From: Chlamydiia bacterium
GTDB taxonomy: Bacteria > Chlamydiota > Chlamydiia > Chlamydiales > SM23-39
Assembly: GCA_016194825.1 (NCBI GenBank)
Contig: JACQAR010000058.1
Coordinates: forward strand, 1-12,267
DNA: 12,267 nt
Direction of reading: 5' to 3'
Below the pieces are notes generated by a model. That model was not told the DNA's origin and did not search any database. It was given only the letters and a program-made list of their open reading frames with translations. Both the position numbers and the translations under genes were made by a program. Within the stretch, counting starts at the first letter, position 1, and the number at the start of each line of letters is the position of its first letter. Positions 6,342 through 12,267 of the stretch are shown one piece after another.

Positions 6342-7005
6342 CAGCTTTCGAGGGATCCTTTTTGACCTCGATGACACGCTCATCGATTTTAAACAAAGCG
6401 AACAGATCAGTTTGCACAACTGCTACCGCGCGTTTTTTGCAGAGAAAGTAGGTTTTGAAGCCTTTGAAAAACAGTACACCCAGATCAATCGGGCTCTGTG
6501 GAAAGCCGTAGAAGAAGGCAAGTGCAGCACCACGCATGTCGGGCAAGAGAGATTCCGGCAACTCGCCGATCTTTTTGGGGTCCCCTTTCATTCAAAAGTG
6601 CCTCTCTACTATGAGCAGCAGCTGGTCCAGCATGCAACATGGATCTCAGGAGCTGAAGCATTTTTGCAAAAAATACAACGGCAGAAGATCAAGATCGGGT
6701 ATTTGACAAACGGTTTTTCTCATGTGCAACAGAGCAAATTCCGCAATTTGGGACTCGACCGATTCTCCAACATTTTGGTCATTTCTGAAGAAGTGGGCGT
6801 ACCCAAGCCTCATCCGGCGATTTTCCACCACGCTTTACAGCTGTTGGGCACCAAGGCGGAAGAGACCCTCATGGTCGGAGATTCTTTAGTGAGCGATGGG
6901 CAAGGAGCGCGCTCCGTCGGCATGAAATTCTGTTGGTATAATCCCTCTCGCATCCCCCCTCCTGACTGGACCCCCGATCTCATTTTGACCCAACTATCGT
7001 CTTGA
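6331..7005 (+). CDS. HAD-superfamily phosphatase, YjjG/YfnB-like
   Basis: This is a soluble magnesium-dependent phosphohydrolase of 224 residues. HAD motif I is FDLDDTL with nucleophile Asp12 and acid/base Asp14. Motif II is LTNG (Thr126), motif III is Lys159 in GVPKPHPAIF, and motif IV is GDSLVSD with Asp184 and Asp189. The helical cap between about residues 20 and 105 places it in subfamily I. The DLDDTLIDF opening and overall length suggest the YjjG/YfnB group of (pyrimidine) nucleotidases, but the substrate is not determined by sequence. The gene starts 11 bases inside obgE and is probably the last member of that operon. Confidence 0.88.
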   Translation: MEFDSFRGILFDLDDTLIDFKQSEQISLHNCYRAFFAEKVGFEAFEKQYTQINRALWKAVEEGKCSTTHVGQERFRQLADLFGVPFHSKVPLYYEQQLVQHATWISGAEAFLQKIQRQKIKIGYLTNGFSHVQQSKFRNLGLDRFSNILVISEEVGVPKPHPAIFHHALQLLGTKAEETLMVGDSLVSDGQGARSVGMKFCWYNPSRIPPPDWTPDLILTQLSS

Positions 7006-7030
7006 TTTATCTGCTGTTTATCGGCATAAT
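7003..7030 (+). promoter_or_regulatory. Candidate promoter of the Fic-family gene
   Basis: TTGATT (7003-7008) is followed 16 bases later by CATAAT (7025-7030), an acceptable match to the major promoter consensus. Transcription would begin near 7037 and leave a leader of about 19 bases. Both hexamers lie within or beside the inverted repeats at 7005-7066, which suggests that a repressor bound there would block initiation. Confidence 0.4.
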
Positions 7031-7066
7031 AAGATGCAGATAAATAGCCGATATTATGCCGATAAA
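7005..7066. repeat. Interleaved inverted repeats over the Fic promoter and start codon
   Basis: Two perfect inverted repeats are interleaved in the order A-B-A'-B'. A is ATTTATCTGC (7005-7014) and pairs with GCAGATAAAT (7036-7045). B is TTTATCGGCATAAT (7017-7030) and pairs with ATTATGCCGATAAA (7053-7066). A and B share the core TTTATC-N-GC, so the region holds two forward and two reverse copies of one motif, plus a partial reverse copy at 7047-7053. The last arm includes the Fic ATG at 7056. This layout fits cooperative operator sites for a dimeric repressor, perhaps the Fic protein itself through its C-terminal winged helix. No T-run follows, so terminator function is unlikely. Confidence 0.75.
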
Positions 7067-8321
7067 TTTTGAGCCAAAGTATTCTATTACTCCCCAGATC
7101 CTCTCTCATCTTCTCCAGATCGAGCGCACGAGAGAGAGAATTACCCTCCTACCTCTTACCCCTTCCGTACTCTTGTCTCTCCGAGAAACAGCTCGTCTCT
7201 ATAGCACGCACTATTCGACGATGATTGAAGGGAATCGTCTCGACCCAGCGCAAATCCAAGCAGTTTTAGAAAACAACAGCCATTTTCCTGGTAAAGAGCG
7301 GGACGAAAAAGAAATCCGCGGCTACTACGCTGCCTTGCAGCAAGTCGAAGAGTGGGCCAACACCATCCTAGCGATCCAGGAATCGCACATCCAAAAACTA
7401 CATGCCATTGTGATGAGCAACGGCAACCTCAAAGCCAAAGGCACCCCCTACCGAGATGGGCAAAACGTCATCCGCGATAGTATTAACCCGAGTCCTCAAC
7501 AGGTGGTAACAATCGACTCGGCGAGGCGCAGCCAGATCGAAGCGGGCTTGCCCGCGCTCCTCGCGAGGAATACCATTCTTGAATACGAAGGATTCCGAGC
7601 GAGGATCGATATGGCAAAGCCGCAGCAAGTCGGTTGTCACCTGTTGAAGGCTCGGGTTAATAATACTAGAACAATTGTCTATATGCCTCCTGAGGCAAAA
7701 GATGTCCCGCCATTGATGAAAGCCCTCGTCACTTGGTTGAATCATAATAAAAAACTCCCCTCACCCATCAAAGCCGCCATCGCCCATTATCAATTCGCTA
7801 CCATCCACCCCTATTATGATGGCAACGGAAGAACCGCCCGTCTTCTGACCACCTTACTCCTCCATTTAGAAGGGTACGACCTCAAAGGGATCTACTCGCT
7901 GGAAGAATACTATGCACAACAACTGCAAGAGTATTACCGCTCCCTGTCGGTAGGCCCTTCACACAACTATTATCTAGGAAGAGCAGAAGCGGACATTACA
8001 ATATGGATCGAGTACTTTTTAGCGGGGATGGCGCGTAGCTTTGAAAAAGTCTCCAAGCAGATGGAAAAAGAAACAGGAAAGCCCGATTTAGAAAAAATTC
8101 TACGCAAACTAGCCGCCCGCCAAAGGAAAATTCTCGAACTGTTTCTAAAACACAAAACAGTCACCGCTACCCAAATCGGCCAACTCTTCGGCCTCAAGCC
8201 CCGCACTTCCGCAAGCCTTTGCCAGGAATGGCTTACAGATGGCTTTTTGGAAATGGTCAACACCTCCAATAAAGCCCGCAGCTACCGCCTTTCCGACACC
8301 TATGAGCAGCTGCTTATGTGA
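7056..8321 (+). CDS. Fic-family AMPylase-like protein with winged-helix C-terminus and in-frame insertion
   Basis: Fic enzymes transfer AMP or another nucleotide moiety from a nucleotide to a hydroxyl side chain of a target protein. The 421-residue protein has an N-terminal inhibitory helix motif S54-TMIEGNR61, matching (S/T)-x3-E-(G/N) of the self-inhibited class. The catalytic Fic motif is HPYYDGNGRTAR (251-262), with His251, Asp255, Asn257 and Arg259; the usual HPF is HPY. The C-terminus (about 350-415) looks like a winged-helix DNA-binding domain (TATQIGQLFGLKPRTSASLCQEWL). The flap region reads YRDGQNVIRDS, then about 62 extra residues (143-204), then RTIVYMPPEAKDVP, whereas relatives run almost directly from one part to the other. 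The extra residues come from the palindromic element at 7480-7666. The ATG at 7056 is the first start after an in-frame stop at 7041; no clear ribosome binding site is seen. It may be active, with an enlarged flap, or impaired. Confidence 0.9.
   Translation: MPINFEPKYSITPQILSHLLQIERTRERITLLPLTPSVLLSLRETARLYSTHYSTMIEGNRLDPAQIQAVLENNSHFPGKERDEKEIRGYYAALQQVEEWANTILAIQESHIQKLHAIVMSNGNLKAKGTPYRDGQNVIRDSINPSPQQVVTIDSARRSQIEAGLPALLARNTILEYEGFRARIDMAKPQQVGCHLLKARVNNTRTIVYMPPEAKDVPPLMKALVTWLNHNKKLPSPIKAAIAHYQFATIHPYYDGNGRTARLLTTLLLHLEGYDLKGIYSLEEYYAQQLQEYYRSLSVGPSHNYYLGRAEADITIWIEYFLAGMARSFEKVSKQMEKETGKPDLEKILRKLAARQRKILELFLKHKTVTATQIGQLFGLKPRTSASLCQEWLTDGFLEMVNTSNKARSYRLSDTYEQLLM
7480..7666 (+). mobile_element. 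Palindromic miniature element inserted in frame in the Fic gene (TA-flanked)
   Basis: The ends GTATTA and TAATAC are inverted and flanked on both sides by TA (7478-7479 and 7667-7668), consistent with duplication of a TA target. The arms (7480-7540 and 7606-7666) pair through ACCCGAG, TCAACAGGTG, AAC and CGACT blocks with scattered mismatches and two 3-base gaps. The fold continues inward: 7559-7571 pairs with 7592-7604 at 11 of 13 positions. A side hairpin, GCGGGC-TT-GCCCGC, lies at 7542-7555. Element plus one TA is 189 bases, exactly 63 codons, and the Fic frame stays open throughout. It encodes no transposase, so it would be mobilised in trans; TA targeting resembles IS630/Tc1-mariner elements. 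The in-gene palindrome recalls the Rickettsia palindromic elements, though no relationship is claimed. Confidence 0.78.
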
Positions 8322-8352
8322 CTTTTCCGCATTTCCATGCAGAATAGTCAAT

Positions 8353-8606
8353 ATGGAAAGAGCCCAAAAAAACGCGATTCTCAAGGACTTACAGAAAAAG
8401 ATAGTTTTGCTAGCTGGCCCTCGGCAAGCGGGAAAGACCACATTGGCCAAGGAGCTGATGGAGACATCGCCCCTGCTCTTCGGTATTTTCATGAAAAATA
8501 CCACTTCCCAGCAGTCCAAGTCGTCCAGACCCTCAAACGAGAACGAGTGGACGACAAGATCCAAGTCGTAAATGGCGAGCATTTTACCTCTTCGCTATCG
8601 CTGTAA
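8353..8606 (+). pseudogene. Remnant of an AAA_14/DUF4143-type ATPase gene (internal deletion and frameshift)
   Basis: From ATG 8353 the frame encodes MERAQKNAILKDLQKKIVLL and a Walker A motif GPRQAGKTT (22-30), the typical start of the AAA_14/DUF4143 ATPases found in many bacterial accessory regions. After about 40 residues the homology stops. A different frame then carries APALRYFHEKYHFPAVQVVQ through VVNGEHFTSSLSL, ending at TAA 8606, which looks like the C-terminus of the same family. The junction lies near 8455-8475. Intact members are roughly 380-400 residues, so about 300 residues are missing and the two ends are out of frame. No functional ATPase can be made. It sits between the Fic and Sel1-repeat genes, a sign of decay in this accessory segment. 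Confidence 0.75.
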
Positions 8607-8673
8607 CATCCGGTAGCCAACAATCGGCTCAAGCTGGTAGACTCTTCGGAAACATTTTCGGAGAACTGACCCT

Positions 8674-9780
8674 ATGAGCACAACTGCACCTGCTACCTCT
8701 GTCTCTAGAGCAAACAATCAGGCCTACTACAGACAGATCAACATTGCCAAATTGGGAGGAGACCCAGACGTGCAGCTCTCTTTGGGACAGTGGCGCCTTG
8801 CAAATGGGGATCCGTACTCTGGACTTCGCTTCTGTCAGAGAGCTGCATATCAAGACAACAGAAACGCAATGTACCAAGTGGCTCAATGCTACGAAACCGG
8901 TCAGGGCACGGCCCCAGATCTTGTCCAAGCTCTCACTTGGCATAACAGATGCATACGTTCCCACACTCCTTTAATTTCTGGTCAGCCAGATGTAGAGTCA
9001 CTTGCGCACACTGCCATCGAAAGGCTAGTACAAGCCGTATTTAACCAAGCTCGGCAAGGGCATGCTGAAGCGCAGAGAACTATAGGTTTTTGTTATGAAA
9101 ATGGGATTGGAGTGGCAGATTGTAAAATACGCGCCTTTGCATGTTATGAAAAAGCGGCCACTCAACAGCATCTCCCAGCTATATGCGATCTAGGAAGATG
9201 TCTGGCAGAAGGCATTGGCGCTCGTCAGAATCGAGACGCCGCTCTCCAAACCTATCAATTTGCTGCAGAGCGCGGAGATGCTATCGCTCAACGCTGTCTT
9301 GCTCTTTTGCTCCCGCCTATTGCGTCAGATAAAGCCCAGCGGCTATTGCAAGCTGCAGCCAGGGGCCACGATGCCATCGCACAATATGAATACGGCCGCA
9401 GGTTATTAGCCTTGTCGCCTGATAATATTAGAGCTGCAGATGAATGGATCTCTGGCGCTGCCGATAAAGGAGAACCAAACGCCCTATTCCAGGAAGGACA
9501 ATGGTGTGAGCAGGGCCTTTCCCCGGGCGAGGGTTTTCTGGAGGCTGTGAGCTATTATCAAGAGGCGTCTGAAAAAGGCCACCGCGGAGCAACAGAGCGC
9601 TTACTGGAGATATTTAATACGACAGAGAACCTTCGTTTAGATCCTAGCTGGCGCCGTCATGTGGAAGCACGTATGGCTCGTAACAGTCACAATCCAGCAA
9701 GCGACGATGTGGAAATGGCAAGCAGCATACCTCCTCTTGAGCCCAGTATGTCATCACAGAGCCCTTCTCAACCGTCGTAG
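8674..9780 (+). CDS. Sel1-like repeat (tetratricopeptide-related) protein
   Basis: The 368-residue protein consists mainly of degenerate Sel1-like repeats of about 36 residues. I count roughly seven, near 32-63, 64-92, 131-166, 167-202, 203-231, 233-267 and 268-303. The clearest is AEAQRTIGFCYENGIGVADC followed by an ARG-like helix ending YEKAA. Such alpha-solenoid repeats bind proteins and are expanded in amoeba-associated bacteria, where some are secreted or host-facing. No signal peptide or membrane segment is visible. The N-terminus (1-20) and the Ser/Pro/Gln-rich tail (340-368) are low complexity. A GGAG site precedes the ATG at a suitable distance. Its last 27 bases overlap the 3' end of the convergent pckG. 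The partner is unknown; effector status is a guess. Confidence 0.87.
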   Translation: MSTTAPATSVSRANNQAYYRQINIAKLGGDPDVQLSLGQWRLANGDPYSGLRFCQRAAYQDNRNAMYQVAQCYETGQGTAPDLVQALTWHNRCIRSHTPLISGQPDVESLAHTAIERLVQAVFNQARQGHAEAQRTIGFCYENGIGVADCKIRAFACYEKAATQQHLPAICDLGRCLAEGIGARQNRDAALQTYQFAAERGDAIAQRCLALLLPPIASDKAQRLLQAAARGHDAIAQYEYGRRLLALSPDNIRAADEWISGAADKGEPNALFQEGQWCEQGLSPGEGFLEAVSYYQEASEKGHRGATERLLEIFNTTENLRLDPSWRRHVEARMARNSHNPASDDVEMASSIPPLEPSMSSQSPSQPS

Positions 9781-11508
9781 CTCCTCAAGCAGCGCGTTGG
9801 GCATCCGAGAGCCAAAGAGCGCAAAATAGCGGCTTAGCTCCTCGCATTCCTGGCGCCATGCTGTCGGATCGATGTGAAATAGCGCAGCCATATCGATTTT
9901 GCCGAGCCCCTGTAGATCGAGCGACTCAGGGATATAGCCGATCGGAGTTTTTTTAGCCTCTGCTTGGTGGGACGTCCGCTCAAAAATCCATTGGAGCACG
10001 CGGCTATTTTCCCCAAAACCGGGCCACAGATATTTCCCATCCTTTCCCTTCAAAAACCAATTCACTGCATAGATGCGCGGCAGCTTGTCAGCACTTGATT
10101 TGCGTCCCATAGCCAGCCAATGAGCAAAATAATCCCCCATGTGATAGCCGCAAAAAGGGAGCATCGCAAAAGGATCATGGCGCAGCTTTCCCGTCTCTCC
10201 TTTAGCTGCAGCTGTCGTCTCTGAAGAGAGGCTGGCGCCAAAAAAGACCCCCGCCTGCCAATCAAATGCCTCTATGACCAGAGGCAGCACGGCACTTCGC
10301 CTCCCCCCAAAGAGAATGGCAGAAAGGGGCACTCCTTGCGGATTTTCTGCCGCAGGATCATAGATCGGATTCTGTTTGGCTGGCACGGTAAAGCGAGAAT
10401 TGGGATGAGCGGCAGGCATTCTTGAAGCAGGATCATACAGTGTGTCGAGCCAAGAGATGAGACCTTTCGGCGCGGTGTCCGTCATCCCCTCCCACCACAC
10501 ATCGCCATCTGGGGTACGCGCCACATTGGTAAAAATCGCGTTGTGCGTGATCGTTTTCATCGCATTGGGATTGGTTTTCATCGAGGTCCCAGGCGCTACG
10601 CCAAAATAGCCTGCCTCAGGATTCACGGCATAAAGACGACCGTCTGCACCAAAGCGGATCCACGCGATGTCGTCACCAACGCATTCTATTTTCCAGCCAG
10701 GAAGGGTCGGAGTGAGCATGGCGAGATTGGTTTTCCCGCACGCACTGGGGAATGCGGCTGCGATGTATTTTTTCTCCCCGGTAGGATTGGTGATGCCGAG
10801 GATGAGCATGTGTTCCGCCAACCACCCTTCGTCACGGCCCAAGACAGAGGCAATGCGGAGCGCGAGGCATTTTTTGCCTAGCAAGGCATTGCCTCCATAG
10901 CCACTCCCAAATGACCAGATGGAGCGCTCTTCTGGGAAATGGACGATGTGGCGATGGGCACTATTACAGGGCCAGCTGCTATCTTTCTCCCCTTTTTTTA
11001 AAGGGACGCCGACCGAATGCAAGCCAGGGACAAACTGTTTTTTTTTAGTAATGAGATCGAGTGCCTTTTGCCCCATGCGCGTCATCAGTTTCATGTTGAG
11101 AACGGCGTAAGGAGAGTCGGTGATTTCCACACCGAGAATGGCAAAGGGAGAGTGCAAAGGACCCATGCAATAGGGCACAACATAGAGAGTCCTTCCCTGC
11201 ATACAGCCAGAAAATAAAGTCTTGAGCTTCGCTTTCATTTCGGCAGGGGCCATCCAGTGGTTGGTGGGCCCTGCATCTTCTGGTTTTTCTGAGCAAATGT
11301 AGGTGCTCTCTTCTACACGAGCTACATCATCAGGGTCAGAATGACACCAAAAACTATGAGGACGTTTGGCAAGGGGAAGAAAAGTATTCGCTTGGACCAT
11401 TGCTTGCGCAATGCGATCATATTCCGCCTCCGAACCATCGCACAGATGGATGTGATCAGGACGGCATAGCTGCGCCATCTCATCAATCCAACTATGCAGA
11501 TCTTTCAT
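9754..11508 (-). CDS. pckG: Phosphoenolpyruvate carboxykinase (GTP)
   Basis: PckG interconverts oxaloacetate plus GTP with PEP, CO2 and GDP, linking dicarboxylates to gluconeogenesis; in Chlamydiae it helps make PEP from host-derived carbon. The product is 584 residues, near the family's usual 590-620. Counting from ATG 11508, visible blocks are GRTLYVVPYCMGP (105-117), the GSGYGGNALLGKKC region (201-214), Mn ligand His233 (AEHMLI), and the P-loop FPSACGKTN (253-261) with the GTP-class active-site Cys257. Further blocks are kinase-2 VGDDIAW (277-283), FGGRRS (400-405) and WPGFGENSRV (495-504). The ATG overlaps the mreB stop as TGATG, so the two genes are co-transcribed and probably translationally coupled. 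The TTG immediately before it is not needed. Its 3' end overlaps the convergent Sel1 gene by 27 bases. Confidence 0.96.
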   Translation of the reverse strand: MKDLHSWIDEMAQLCRPDHIHLCDGSEAEYDRIAQAMVQANTFLPLAKRPHSFWCHSDPDDVARVEESTYICSEKPEDAGPTNHWMAPAEMKAKLKTLFSGCMQGRTLYVVPYCMGPLHSPFAILGVEITDSPYAVLNMKLMTRMGQKALDLITKKKQFVPGLHSVGVPLKKGEKDSSWPCNSAHRHIVHFPEERSIWSFGSGYGGNALLGKKCLALRIASVLGRDEGWLAEHMLILGITNPTGEKKYIAAAFPSACGKTNLAMLTPTLPGWKIECVGDDIAWIRFGADGRLYAVNPEAGYFGVAPGTSMKTNPNAMKTITHNAIFTNVARTPDGDVWWEGMTDTAPKGLISWLDTLYDPASRMPAAHPNSRFTVPAKQNPIYDPAAENPQGVPLSAILFGGRRSAVLPLVIEAFDWQAGVFFGASLSSETTAAAKGETGKLRHDPFAMLPFCGYHMGDYFAHWLAMGRKSSADKLPRIYAVNWFLKGKDGKYLWPGFGENSRVLQWIFERTSHQAEAKKTPIGYIPESLDLQGLGKIDMAALFHIDPTAWRQECEELSRYFALFGSRMPNALLEELRRLRRAL

Positions 11509-12267
11509 CAAAGAGATTTTTTCTTTTTGAACTTGTCGAGGTATTCAAGCGCTTTGCCGGTACCTAAGCAAACGGCTAGCAGTGGATTGGGGGCGACAAA
11601 GACAGGCAAGCCCGTTTCTTTGATGAGCGCCTTATCGAGTCCCTTCATGAGCGCACCGCCTCCGGCAAGCACCATCCCTCGCTCCACGAGATCGGCAGCG
11701 AGCTCAGGCGGACATTTTTCCAAAGTGAGCTTGACGCTCTCAATGATTTGCTGGATCGGCTCTGCCAGACATTCTCGGATCTCTACCGAATTGATTCTCT
11801 TCGTGATGGGCAGTCCTGCAACCTGGTCGCGGCCGCGCACTTCCATCTCAAGCTCATTATTACCCAGAGGATAGGCAGAGCCAATAGTGATCTTGATCTC
11901 TTCTGCCGTCCTGGGGCCGATCATGAGGTTGTAGGTGCGGCGCATGTAGTTCATGATGCAATCATCAAACTCATCACCTGCGATCCGAAGCGAGCGAGAT
12001 TCCACAATGCCGCCGAGTGAAATGATCGCGATGTCAGTCGTACCACCCCCGATATCGATGATCATGTTGCCGGAGGGCTCATGAACGGGCATATCAACGC
12101 CGATGGCCGCGGCCATCGGCTGCTCGATCAACACGACCTCTTGCGCCCCAGCATGGAGTGCAGAGTCTTCTACCGCTCTTTTTTCGACCCCGGTAATGCC
12201 AGAGGGAACAGCAATGAGGATCCGAGGACGAAATACGCTGCGTCACGGAGTTACGCGCTGGATGATC
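11508..12267 (-). CDS. mreB: Rod-shape-determining protein MreB, 5' end off the right edge, with an in-frame TGA
   Basis: MreB is the bacterial actin that organises peptidoglycan synthesis and, in Chlamydiae without FtsZ, division. The visible part (about 250 codons) covers the C-terminal three quarters: FRPRILIAVPSGITGVEKRA, the phosphate-2 loop DIGGGTTDIAIISLGGIV, RRTYNLMIGPRTAEEIK, and the adenosine motif VLAGGGALMKGLD. It ends at TGA 11508-11510. Upstream of codon FRPR the frame reads IIQRVTP-stop-RSVF, with TGA at 12243-12245. The sequence on both sides of this stop fits MreB, so the frame is unbroken and a single base (TCA to TGA, Ser to stop) explains it. Translation restarting from the GTG at 12134 would lack the N-terminal nucleotide-binding half of subdomain I. 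It is either a sequencing error or a nonsense mutation. pckG follows directly. Confidence 0.9.

Noticed and set aside
8239..8352. An earlier start for the ATPase remnant inside the Fic gene
   Set aside because: The added sequence overlaps Fic coding sequence in another frame and has no family resemblance; homology begins at the ATG at 8353.
9834..11296. Several medium-length open frames on both strands across pckG
   Set aside because: They are shadows of the pckG frame with no recognisable domains; the pckG motifs run through the whole interval.
12243..12245. Recoding of TGA as an amino acid
   Set aside because: TGA serves as the ordinary stop for obgE, nrdR, mreB and pckG, and no selenocysteine signals or genes are visible.
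1..12267. CRISPR array, prophage genes, rRNA or replication origin
   Set aside because: No regularly spaced direct repeats, phage structural genes, rRNA sequence or DnaA-box cluster was seen.

Overview
This window looks like a chromosomal segment from a member of the phylum Chlamydiae, probably an environmental (Parachlamydiales-type) lineage rather than a Chlamydiaceae pathogen. The evidence is the set of recognisable core genes and their pairing: nrdR-dksA-lspA, a zinc/manganese ABC transporter beside rplU-rpmA-obgE, and mreB directly followed by a GTP-type PEP carboxykinase gene. From memory, these groups are also found together in Chlamydia. The base composition (roughly half G+C by eye) and a small accessory stretch with Fic and Sel1-repeat genes fit an amoeba-associated relative. 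The species cannot be named from the sequence alone.

Layout. Positions 1-1916 (minus strand) hold a tightly overlapping operon: nrdR, a dksA/traR-like gene, lspA and an unrecognised gene that runs off the left edge. Positions 1917-2279 hold a large inverted repeat, tRNA-Ser(GGA) on the minus strand with its own promoter, and a small inverted repeat just before the next gene. Positions 2280-4726 (plus) encode a metal ABC importer: lipoprotein, ATPase and permease, with each gene overlapping the next. A consensus-like promoter at 4733-4761 then drives rplU, rpmA, obgE and a HAD phosphatase (4784-7005). Positions 7005-9780 are accessory: a Fic-family gene under a compound inverted-repeat operator and carrying an in-frame palindromic insertion, a wrecked AAA_14/DUF4143 ATPase gene, and a Sel1-repeat protein. 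Positions 9754-12267 (minus) hold mreB (5' end outside the window) and pckG. No stretch over 300 bases lacks a gene.

How the genes work together. The left block mixes regulation (NrdR, a DksA-like factor) with lipoprotein signal-peptide processing (LspA); the neighbouring transporter's binding protein is itself a lipoprotein and so a likely LspA substrate. The rplU-rpmA-obgE block serves the large ribosomal subunit. MreB directs peptidoglycan synthesis and, in Chlamydiae lacking FtsZ, division. PckG connects oxaloacetate to PEP.

Most notable points: (1) a 187-bp, nearly fully self-complementary element flanked by TA dinucleotides sits in frame in the flap region of the Fic domain and adds about 62 residues; (2) interleaved inverted repeats cover the Fic promoter and start codon; (3) ObgE has an in-frame deletion of about 13 residues at the Obg-fold/G-domain junction; (4) mreB has an in-frame TGA near the right edge; (5) a 22-bp-arm inverted repeat lies between tRNA-Ser and nrdR.
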